Shown piece after piece: positions 57,206 through 64,000 of a DNA stretch of 64,000 bases. The notes under the pieces were generated by a model, which saw only the letters and a program-made list of their open reading frames with translations, had not been told where the DNA came from and ran no database searches. Numbering within the stretch: position 1 is the first letter of the stretch; each line of letters starts with the position of its first letter. A program made the position numbers and the translations under genes. The stretch comes from DAITQM01 sp039794245 (GTDB taxonomy: Bacteria > Pseudomonadota > Gammaproteobacteria > Xanthomonadales > Wenzhouxiangellaceae): assembly GCA_039794245.1 (NCBI GenBank), contig JBDIVS010000006.1:1-64000 (forward strand), read 5' to 3'.

Positions 57206-58594
57206 ATGCAACGCATGTCACTTCCGCGGTGCCGTGGCCTGCTCGCTGTCCTGGTGCTGGCAGCAGTACAGGCCGGCGCGCAGCCGCTCGAAGATCCCTA
57301 TGTCTCGACTTACCGGGCGCCGCCGGCGCCGGCCGTCGCGATCCGCGGCGCGACGATCCTGACCGGCAGCGGCGAGCGGCTCGACGCCGCGGATCTGCTG
57401 CTCGCCGATGGCAAAATCCAGGCACTCGGCGAGATCGGCGAGGTGCCGCCCGGCACGGTGGAGATCGACGCCGCCGGCCGCTGGGTGACACCGGGCCTGA
57501 TCGACGTCCACTCGCACCTCGGCGTGTACCCCAGCCCGCAGGCCGCAGCCCACGCCGACGGCAACGAAATCACCGATCCAGTCACCGCCAATGTCTGGGC
57601 CGAGCACGGCATCTGGCCGCAGGATCCGGGTTTTGCAACGGCGCTCGCCGGCGGTGTGACCACCTTGCAGATCCTGCCCGGTTCGGCGAACCTTGTCGGC
57701 GGCCGCGGCGTGACGCTGAAAAACGTCCCGGCCGTCACCTACCAGGCGATGAAATTTCCCGGTGCACCGCAGGGTTTAAAAATGGCCTGCGGCGAAAACC
57801 CCAAGCGGGTTTACGGCGGCATGCTGAAACGGGCGCCCGGGACGCGGATGGGCAACGTCGCCGGCTACCGCCAGGCATGGGCCGACGCCCAGGATTACAT
57901 GGCCCAATGGGCAAGCTATGAAGCCGCCAGACGCAAGGAGCCGGCCGCCAAGCCGCCAAAGCGCGACCTCAAGCTCGAAACCCTGGCCGCGGCCCTGAAA
58001 GGCGAGCTCCTCGTCCACATGCACTGTTACCGCGCCGACGAAATGGCCATCGTGCTCGACATGGCGCGCGAATTCGGCTACCACGTCAGCGCCTTCCACC
58101 ACGGCGTCGAAGCCTACAAACTGGCCGATCGGCTCGCTGCCGAAGGCGTCTGCGGCGCACTGTGGGCCGACTGGTGGGGTTTCAAGATGGAAGCCTACGA
58201 CGGCATCCTCGAGAACCTGGCGCTCGTCGACCGGCCGGCCGGCGGCTGCGCCATCGTCCATTCGGATTCGGAGGAAGGCATCCAGCGCCTGAACCAGGAG
58301 GCGGCCAAGGCGATGGCCGCCGGCAACCGCGCCGGGCTCGACATCCCGCCGGAACGTGCGATCCGCTGGCTCACCGAGAACCCGGCACGGGCGCTCGGTA
58401 TCGCCGATCGAACCGGGACATTGGCGGTCGGCAAAATGGCCGATGTCGTGCTCTGGAGCGGCGACCCGTTCAGTGTCTACACCCACGCCGACCGGGTGTT
58501 TATCGACGGCGCAACGGTTTACGACCGTTTGGCTCCACCGGCCCGGCCGGACAGTGATTTCATGCTCGGCCAGCCGGCGGCACCGGGAGAATGA
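57206..58594 (+). CDS. secreted metal-dependent amidohydrolase (imidazolonepropionase-like)
   Basis: The 462-residue protein has a signal peptide (LLAVLVLAAVQAGA). An amidohydrolase barrel follows: VTPGLIDVHSHLGVYPSP with the HxH metal pair, LLVHMHCYRADEM and VSAFHHGVEAYK with further histidines. IVHSDSEEG holds the catalytic Asp. The tail GTLAVGKMADVVLWSGDPFS is typical of the composite domain. Periplasmic members act on peptides or cyclic amides; the substrate is unknown. It overlaps the next gene by 4 bases, and that paralogue lacks these ligands. Confidence 0.9.
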   Translation: MQRMSLPRCRGLLAVLVLAAVQAGAQPLEDPYVSTYRAPPAPAVAIRGATILTGSGERLDAADLLLADGKIQALGEIGEVPPGTVEIDAAGRWVTPGLIDVHSHLGVYPSPQAAAHADGNEITDPVTANVWAEHGIWPQDPGFATALAGGVTTLQILPGSANLVGGRGVTLKNVPAVTYQAMKFPGAPQGLKMACGENPKRVYGGMLKRAPGTRMGNVAGYRQAWADAQDYMAQWASYEAARRKEPAAKPPKRDLKLETLAAALKGELLVHMHCYRADEMAIVLDMAREFGYHVSAFHHGVEAYKLADRLAAEGVCGALWADWWGFKMEAYDGILENLALVDRPAGGCAIVHSDSEEGIQRLNQEAAKAMAAGNRAGLDIPPERAIRWLTENPARALGIADRTGTLAVGKMADVVLWSGDPFSVYTHADRVFIDGATVYDRLAPPARPDSDFMLGQPAAPGE

Positions 58595-59892
58595 CGATGC
58601 GTAAACCAGATTTCAATCACCCTGCGGTGATCGCCGCCCTGCTGGCAGCGTTCGTGGCCCCGCTCGCGGCGGCCCAGTCGTTTCTGATCCGCGGTGCGAC
58701 GGTCCACACCGCCGCCGAGCGCGGCACGATCGAGGCGGCCGACGTGCTGGTCGAGAACGGCCGCATCGAAGCGGTCGGCACCGGTATCGAACTGGGTGGG
58801 TCAGCCCAGATCATCGATGGCGCAGGGCTGCACGTCACCCCCGGCCTGTTCGGCGGCCTGGCCGCTTTCGGCCTCGAAGAAGTCTCGCTCGAAGCCGCCA
58901 CCGTCGATCACCGCGTGATCAGCAGCGAGGTGCCACCACCGGCAGCGCCGGTATTGCGGCCGGAATTCGACGTCACACGGGCCTACAATCCGTTCTCGGC
59001 GGCGATCGCCGAAAACCGCGCCTTCGGCGTGACCTATGCGCTGCTCCCGGCGACACCGTCAGCCGGCTCGGCGATCATCGCCGGCCAGGGCGCGCTGGCC
59101 ACCCTCGACGGCCGCTACGATGCGCTACTGCCGCGCAGCCAGACCTTGTTCGTCTATTTCGGCGACGGGCAGGCGCAACTGACCGGCTACAGCCGGGCGG
59201 CGCAGTACATGCTGTTCGACCAGGCGGTACGCGAGGCGCAAAGCAGCGCCCGAACCATCGATAACGCACAGGCCTTGCTGACCCCGGCTGGTCGCGAGGC
59301 GCTGGCCGGTTTTCTCGGCGGCAACCGGATCGTTTTCGCCGTCGAGCGCGCCGCCGATATCCGCCAGGTGATACTGCTGACCGACCGCTTGCGCCTGCGC
59401 TCGGTGATCGCAGGCGGCGCCGAGGCATGGCGCCTCGCCGCGGAACTGGCCAAGGCCAATATCCCGGTGATCCTCGATCCACTGGCCAACCTGCCGGGCG
59501 ATTTCGATCGGCTCGGGACGCGGCTCGACAATGCCGCGCTACTGCATCTTGCCGGTGTGACGATCCTGTTCTCGGCCCCCGGCAGCGCCCCGCACAACGC
59601 CCGCAAGATCCGTCAGCTCGCCGGCAATGCAGTGGCCAACGGACTGCCGTGGGAAGCAGCGTTGAAAGCCATCACCACCTGGCCGGCCGAGACGTTCGGC
59701 GCCGGCGACCGGCTGGGCAGCATCGAGCCGGGCAAGCAAGCCGATCTGGTGCTATGGGACGGCGATCCTTTGGAAGTGACCAGCGCCGTCCGGCGCGCCT
59801 GGATCGCCGGCCGCACGGTCGATCTCGACACCCGGCAAAAACGACTGCGCGACCGTTACCTGGCCGGCGACGCGGCCGAGGCGGCGGAATAA
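58591..59892 (+). CDS. amidohydrolase paralogue without metal ligands (probable pseudoenzyme)
   Basis: The 433-residue protein has a signal peptide (AALLAAFVAPLAAA), the composite-domain strands (FLIRGATVHTAAERGTIEAA) and the tail GSIEPGKQADLVLWDGDPLE of the amidohydrolase family. Yet the canonical TPGLID-HxH is VTPGLFGGLAAFG. The later His positions are replaced (VIAGGAEAWRLAAELA), and where a catalytic Asp is expected it reads ILFSAPGSAPHNARKIRQ. It therefore probably cannot bind the usual zinc ions. Coupled translation with the intact enzyme (ATGA) suggests a non-catalytic partner subunit (inference). Confidence 0.85.
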   Translation: MTMRKPDFNHPAVIAALLAAFVAPLAAAQSFLIRGATVHTAAERGTIEAADVLVENGRIEAVGTGIELGGSAQIIDGAGLHVTPGLFGGLAAFGLEEVSLEAATVDHRVISSEVPPPAAPVLRPEFDVTRAYNPFSAAIAENRAFGVTYALLPATPSAGSAIIAGQGALATLDGRYDALLPRSQTLFVYFGDGQAQLTGYSRAAQYMLFDQAVREAQSSARTIDNAQALLTPAGREALAGFLGGNRIVFAVERAADIRQVILLTDRLRLRSVIAGGAEAWRLAAELAKANIPVILDPLANLPGDFDRLGTRLDNAALLHLAGVTILFSAPGSAPHNARKIRQLAGNAVANGLPWEAALKAITTWPAETFGAGDRLGSIEPGKQADLVLWDGDPLEVTSAVRRAWIAGRTVDLDTRQKRLRDRYLAGDAAEAAE

Positions 59893-59914
59893 ACCCAACT
59901 GTTTGGTGAACCCA

Positions 59915-61279
59915 ATGACTTTCGCCACCCGCGACGAAGCCGATGACTTTTTGGCGCGCCACCCCGAAATCAAACTGATCGAGCTTTATCTGATCGATCT
60001 GAACGGCGTGCCGCGCGGCAAGTGGCTCAGGCGCGAGGAACTGCCGGCGTTATACGATACCGGCCGCGCCGTGCCGCACTCACTGCTCGCCACCGACATC
60101 CACGGCGTCGATGTGCCGGGCACCGGCCTTTTATGGGAAACCGGCGACGCCGACGGCTGGGTCCGGCCGCTCGCCGGCGGCCTGCAACCGATGCCGTGGC
60201 ACCCGGAGCCGGCGGCCCAGGTGCAGGCGGCCTTCGATCCGGCGAGCCCGCCCGGCGCCGATGCCGAACCGCGGCAGGTGCTGGCGGCGGTCGAACAGCG
60301 GCTGAACGACGATGGCTATACCGCCGTGCTGGCCGCCGAACTCGAGTTCTATCTGCTCGCCGCCGGCCGGGATGCCACCGGCCGGCCGCGCCCGGCGGCG
60401 CCACCGGGCGGCGAGACGCCGCACGCCGCGCAGGTGTACGGTCTCGAACCGCTTGCTGCGTTTGCCGGCTTTTTCGACGATCTGTACCTGGCCTGCGACC
60501 GCCTCGAACTGCCGGCCCGCACCGCCATTTCCGAGGCCGCTCCCGGGCAGTTCGAGATCACGCTGCAACACCGGCCAGGCGCCGTCGCGGCGATCGACGA
60601 AGCGATCCGCTACAAACGTCTGGTCAAGGGGCTGGCGATGCGCCACGGCATGCGTGCCTCGTTCATGGCCAAGCCGTTTGCCGCTCTGCCCGGCAACGGC
60701 CTGCACCTGCACGTCAGCCTGGCCGGCGGCAGCGGGGCCAATCTGTTCGCCAGTCTACAGCCGCAGGGCAGCGAGCTGCTCCGCCACGGCATCGGCGGCC
60801 TTTTGGCCACGATGCGCGATTCGCTCGCCCTCCTTTGCCCACACGCCAATTCCTACCGCCGTTTCCAGGCCCACAGTTACGCGCCGCTCGCCCCGGCCTG
60901 GGGCGTCAACAACCGGACGGTGCCGCTGCGCATCCCGGCCGGACCGCCGGAAACCCGCCACCTCGAACACCGCATCGCCGGCGCCGACGCCAACCTCTAT
61001 CTCGCCGCCGCGGCGTTGCTCGCCGGTCTGCACCACGGCATCCGCCGCCAACTCGACCCGGGCGAGCCGGTGAGCGGCGACGGTTACGCCGCGCAGAAGC
61101 CGCAACTGACGACCGTCTGGTCCCAGGCGCTGGCCGACTTCGCGGCTTCGGAATGGGCGGCCGATCATTTCAATCCGACGTTCCGCCGGGCGTTTACGAC
61201 GATCAAAGAACACGAACAGGCGATGTTTTACGCCGAAGTCGGCGAACAGGACTGGCGCTGGTATCTTGACGTGGTTTAA
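59915..61279 (+). CDS. glutamine synthetase family protein (glutamate-putrescine ligase-like)
   Basis: The 454-residue protein (MTFATRDEADDFLARHPEIK) has glutamine synthetase domains: an N-terminal VELYLIDLNGVPRGKW-type strand and the catalytic ELEFYL. SEAAPGQFEITL, NGLHLHVSLAGG and the C-terminal NNRTVPLRIPAG with ETRHLEHRIAGADANLYLA complete it. The sequence class is that of PuuA/GlnA-type gamma-glutamylpolyamine synthetases rather than GlnA itself. The rest of a putrescine pathway is not adjacent. The ATG at 59915 has GGTGA five bases before it; the 22-bp gap to the previous gene contains CCCAACTGTT. Confidence 0.88.
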   Translation: MTFATRDEADDFLARHPEIKLIELYLIDLNGVPRGKWLRREELPALYDTGRAVPHSLLATDIHGVDVPGTGLLWETGDADGWVRPLAGGLQPMPWHPEPAAQVQAAFDPASPPGADAEPRQVLAAVEQRLNDDGYTAVLAAELEFYLLAAGRDATGRPRPAAPPGGETPHAAQVYGLEPLAAFAGFFDDLYLACDRLELPARTAISEAAPGQFEITLQHRPGAVAAIDEAIRYKRLVKGLAMRHGMRASFMAKPFAALPGNGLHLHVSLAGGSGANLFASLQPQGSELLRHGIGGLLATMRDSLALLCPHANSYRRFQAHSYAPLAPAWGVNNRTVPLRIPAGPPETRHLEHRIAGADANLYLAAAALLAGLHHGIRRQLDPGEPVSGDGYAAQKPQLTTVWSQALADFAASEWAADHFNPTFRRAFTTIKEHEQAMFYAEVGEQDWRWYLDVV

Positions 61280-61421
61280 CTGGCGCCGCGAAGCGGCGTC
61301 CAGTTCACCGCCTTGTTCGATCATGTTTCTCACATAGGCACTAAGACACGGAGGATTTTCCCACCAGGTGCATAATTTTCCGTCTGAAATATCCTGAAAT
61401 ACCCGTAGTTACTGGCTTTGA

Positions 61422-62445
61422 GACCTGATTTCAGCCGAAGTCCAGAAACCGCTGTTTTTTATTGATTATTATGCTTTGTTGACCAAACTGAACTTCAAAG
61501 CCCGTCTCGCCCGCTGTTTCCGGCATCTGAAAGTCAACCCGATCTTTGGTCACCCGGTCGTGGTTTTAATGCTGGTTGTCCATCTGTTGCTCGCTTATCG
61601 CCAATTGCGCGATAGCCGCTATTATCACGACGATCCAATGGTCCAGCGGCTTTTTGGTTTGGCGCGGCTGCTGAATACGGCGACCCTGAGCCGCACCTTG
61701 GCCAGCTTGGACGCAACCAGCGCCGATCGGTTGCGGGCGCTGAATCGGGAATTGGTTGGCGAACGATTGGCTGCCTTCGGGTTGCGCCGGGGCATGCTGG
61801 ACTTCGATGGTTCGGTACTGTCGACCGGCCGCTTCGCGGAAGGCAGCGCGGTTGGTTTCAATCCGAAAAGGAAGGATCAGCGCAGCAATTACCCGTTGTT
61901 CTGTACGATCGCCCAAACCGGCCAGGTATTCGATGTCTGGCACCGGCCGGGCAATGTCCATGACAGCCATGGGGCGCTGGACTTTATCCGCACCTGTGTC
62001 CGTGAAGTGCGGCAGTGTCTGGGTTTGGGGGTGGTGCTGGAAGTCCGGGCCGACAGTGCGTTCTTCGCCGACGAGATCGTCACGATGCTCGGTAATGAGG
62101 GGTGGAGTTTGCCCTGGCGGTGCCCTTCGAACGGTTCGGCGAACTCAAAAGTAGTGTCGAACAACGCCGCCGCTGGCCGCGGCTCAACGGCCGCTACAGC
62201 TTCTTCGAGCAGTGGTGGGCACCGAAATCGTGGGCCTACCGCTACCGTTTTGTGTTCAGCCGGGCGCGATATCCCCAGCGTGCCACAGGCCCGGTACAGC
62301 TCGATCTGTTCCAACCGGGCGATCCTGGCGATGACTTTCGCGCTGTGATCACCAACAAGTCGGTCTCGGCGCGCAAGGTGCTGCGCTTCTATCACGGCCG
62401 TGCGACCCAGGAAGGGGTGTTCGCCGAATTGAAATCGCAGATTCA
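61422..62445 (+). pseudogene. IS1380-type transposase, frameshifted and truncated by a MITE-like end
   Basis: Protein-like frame runs from LISAEVQKPLFFIDYYALLT through the DDE region. This includes GMLDFDGSVLSTGRFAEGSA (first Asp), YPLFCTIAQTGQVFDVWHRP and GNVHDSHGALDFI, then VLEVRADSAFFADEIVTMLG (second Asp). At about 62098 one G is missing from a G-run (GAGGGGTGG); the homology resumes in the next frame as EFALAVPFERFGELKSSVEQ. That continues to VFAELKSQ, where the element end at 62446 cuts it. The last ~100 residues, including the end of the catalytic region, are gone and the N-terminus is also short. It belongs to Transposase_DDE group 1 (IS1380 family) by motif. Confidence 0.85.
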
Positions 62446-62474
62446 CCCAACTGTTGCATAAATTCCCGGAATTC
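62446..62474. mobile_element. MITE-like element, left-end fragment F
   Basis: CCCAACTGTTGCATAAATTC continues as CCGGAATTC, as at the left end of copy C, and then diverges into unrelated sequence. Only 29 bp remain, interrupting the IS1380-type transposase. Confidence 0.75.
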
Positions 62475-62517
62475 GAGGTGCAAAACTGTGTCCAGACAAT
62501 ACGAGCCGGTACAAAAT

Positions 62518-63972
62518 TCAGGCGTCTTTCCAGTACGCCGGGGTCAGCAGCACGAGCAGCGTGAAGATCTCCAGGCGGCCGAGCAGCATTGCGAAAACCA
62601 GCACCGACTTGGCAACGGCGTTGAGGTCGGCGAAGTGCGGCCCGGCGACGCCGAGGCTGGGGCCGAGATTGGTCAGACAGGTGGCGACCGCCGAGAACGA
62701 GGTTTCGAGATCGAGCCCGGTTGCATTGAGCAGCACCGACAAGATCGCGAAACTGGCGACGTAGATGAAAAAATAACCCCAGACGGCGGTGATGACGCGC
62801 GATTCGACGGCCCGGCTGCCGATCCGGATGATGCCGGCCGACGCCGGATGGATCACCCGCTGGATTTCGCTCACCGCCTGCTTGTAAAGCAGCATGATGC
62901 GGATTACCTTCATGCCGCCGCCGGTTGATCCGGCGCAGCCACCGATGAACACGATGAAGATGAAAAAGATCGGCAGAAAGCCCGGCCACAGATAAAATCC
63001 GGCTGTCGTATAGCCCGTCGAGGTCATGGTCGAGACCGCCTGGAACAACCCGAGGCGCAGGGCCGACGGCCAATGGGGCTCGACCCCGTAAAAAACGATC
63101 GCCGCCGTGGCGATGGCGGCGAAAACCAACAATAACGTCATATAGGTTCTGACCTCGGGATCCTGCTGGTACGGCACCAGGCTGGCCCGCCGCCAGGCCA
63201 GAAAGTGAATCGCAAAATTGATCCCGCCGAGGGTCATGAACACAATGGCGATCAGCTCGATCAGCAGGCTTTGAAAATGGGCGATGCTGGCATCGTAATT
63301 GGAATAACCACCGGTCGATAACGTGGTGAAGGCATGGGTCACGGCATCGAACCAACTCATGCCGGCAACGTGATAAGCGAGCATGCACAGCAACGTCAAA
63401 CTGAAGTAAATCGTCCACAGGGCTTTTGCGGTATCGGCGATCCGCGGCGTCAGTTTGCTGTCCTTGACTGGCCCCGGCATTTCGGCGCGATAGAGTTGCA
63501 AGCCGCCGATGCGCAGCATGGGCAGTACCGCGACGGCAAGCACGACGATACCCATGCCGCCCAGCCATTGCAGCAACGCACGATGGAACAACAGACCAGG
63601 CGGCATCGCCTCGAGACCGATCAACACCGTCGCGCCGGTGGTCGTCAGGCCGGAAACCGATTCGAAGATCGCATCAACGACGCCGACTTGCGGAACCTTA
63701 AGCATTACTATCGGCAGCGCACCGGCCAGGCCGATCACAATCCAGCTCAGCGCCACGACCAAAAACCCGTCGCGTAGCCGCAAATCGATGCGCACCCGGC
63801 GCGCCGGCCACCAAGCCGCGGCGCCGATCAGCAACAACCCAGAACCGGAGAGGATAAATGTCGTAAAGCTCGAATCGTCATAAACCCAGGCGATCAGTGC
63901 CGGCAGAAACTGCAAAACCCCAGCCAGCAGCAGCAACAGACTGAGCAGCCGACAAAGGAGGTTCGGATTCAT
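62518..63972 (-). CDS. trkH: Trk-type potassium uptake protein TrkH
   Basis: The membrane subunit of the Trk K+ uptake system, gated by cytoplasmic TrkA. The 484-residue protein has about ten hydrophobic helices and the four filter loops, with SGLTTTGATVL, HAFTTLSTGGYSNYD, AVSTMTSTGYTTAG and ATCLTNLGPSLG. GGCAGSTGGGMKVIRI follows the third loop. The length and the ending LEIFTLLVLLTPAYWKDA match TrkH. The start is 28 bases from the window edge, so trkA upstream cannot be checked. Confidence 0.96.
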   Translation of the reverse strand: MNPNLLCRLLSLLLLLAGVLQFLPALIAWVYDDSSFTTFILSGSGLLLIGAAAWWPARRVRIDLRLRDGFLVVALSWIVIGLAGALPIVMLKVPQVGVVDAIFESVSGLTTTGATVLIGLEAMPPGLLFHRALLQWLGGMGIVVLAVAVLPMLRIGGLQLYRAEMPGPVKDSKLTPRIADTAKALWTIYFSLTLLCMLAYHVAGMSWFDAVTHAFTTLSTGGYSNYDASIAHFQSLLIELIAIVFMTLGGINFAIHFLAWRRASLVPYQQDPEVRTYMTLLLVFAAIATAAIVFYGVEPHWPSALRLGLFQAVSTMTSTGYTTAGFYLWPGFLPIFFIFIVFIGGCAGSTGGGMKVIRIMLLYKQAVSEIQRVIHPASAGIIRIGSRAVESRVITAVWGYFFIYVASFAILSVLLNATGLDLETSFSAVATCLTNLGPSLGVAGPHFADLNAVAKSVLVFAMLLGRLEIFTLLVLLTPAYWKDA

Positions 63973-64000
63973 CAGACGTAGGTTGCCGACACCTCGAACA

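Noticed and set aside
61889..63568. Long leftward ORF of 559 residues
   Set aside because: It reads trkH in the wrong frame and the transposase remnant in antisense; no family features.

Overview
This window is a GC-rich chromosomal segment from a gammaproteobacterium. The clues are the dapA-bamC pair, gltX, the rplM-rpsI pair, the AmgK/MurU cell-wall recycling pair, a bacterioferritin/Bfd pair, and three secreted proteins with IPTL-CTERM-like tails (VPALN/VPALS motif, hydrophobic helix, Arg-rich end). The family content fits environmental Xanthomonadales/Chromatiales-type lineages, but no rRNA is present, so I do not name a genus. The segment is mostly housekeeping. It is peppered with small dispersed repeats and decayed mobile or toxin genes.

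Layout. 1-5.2 kb: tandem 145-bp repeats, a DUF6502-like gene followed by a very small secreted peptide gene, a VapC remnant, apbE and a patatin-like lipase. 5.4-10.3 kb: two IPTL-CTERM-type proteins around an iron block (sufT, bfr, bfd with a Fur-like box), an alpha/beta hydrolase and a complete 310-bp MITE-like element. 10.3-20.3 kb: TPR-methyltransferase overlapping pgk, tRNA-Gln with a duplicated 5' half, rplM-rpsI, gloB, a methyltransferase, rnhA, dnaQ, mltF and gltX. 20.3-29.5 kb: two poorly conserved small genes, pgi, the panB-panC/folK/pcnB cluster, tRNA-Glu, fdxA and dapA-bamC. 29.5-36.8 kb: bcp, a PIN-PhoH ATPase, amgK-murU, two secreted proteins and a cystathionine gamma-lyase/synthase. 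36.9-40.7 kb: an ECF sigma/anti-sigma pair, a probable group II intron scar, cystathionine beta-synthase flanked by inverted MITE-like copies, and a YdcH-like gene. 41-46.8 kb: two DUF4398/OmpA-type lipoproteins and a tyrosine/homogentisate degradation operon (hpd-hmgA-fah-maiA) with a divergent MarR regulator. 46.9-54.5 kb: secreted M36 metallopeptidase, a third IPTL-CTERM-type protein, a headless FG-GAP protein, vapB with a frameshifted vapC, an Ada-type repair protein, a GST remnant, a SIMPL protein and a GNAT. 55-64 kb: a phosphopantetheinyl transferase/kinase pair, a secreted unknown, two paired amidohydrolases (the second lacking the metal ligands), a PuuA-type glutamine synthetase homologue, a frameshifted IS1380-type transposase and TrkH.

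The most notable signal is a family of short non-coding elements ending in CCCAACTGTTGCATAAATT-like inverted repeats. There are three near-complete copies, several partial ones and isolated ends. They have truncated a GxxExxY gene and a transposase, sit directly before dnaQ, and bracket cbs. Other points of interest are a recurring C-terminal FE tail on secreted proteins, likely non-AUG starts at mltF and at the kinase gene, and the amidohydrolase pair with a dead-looking partner.
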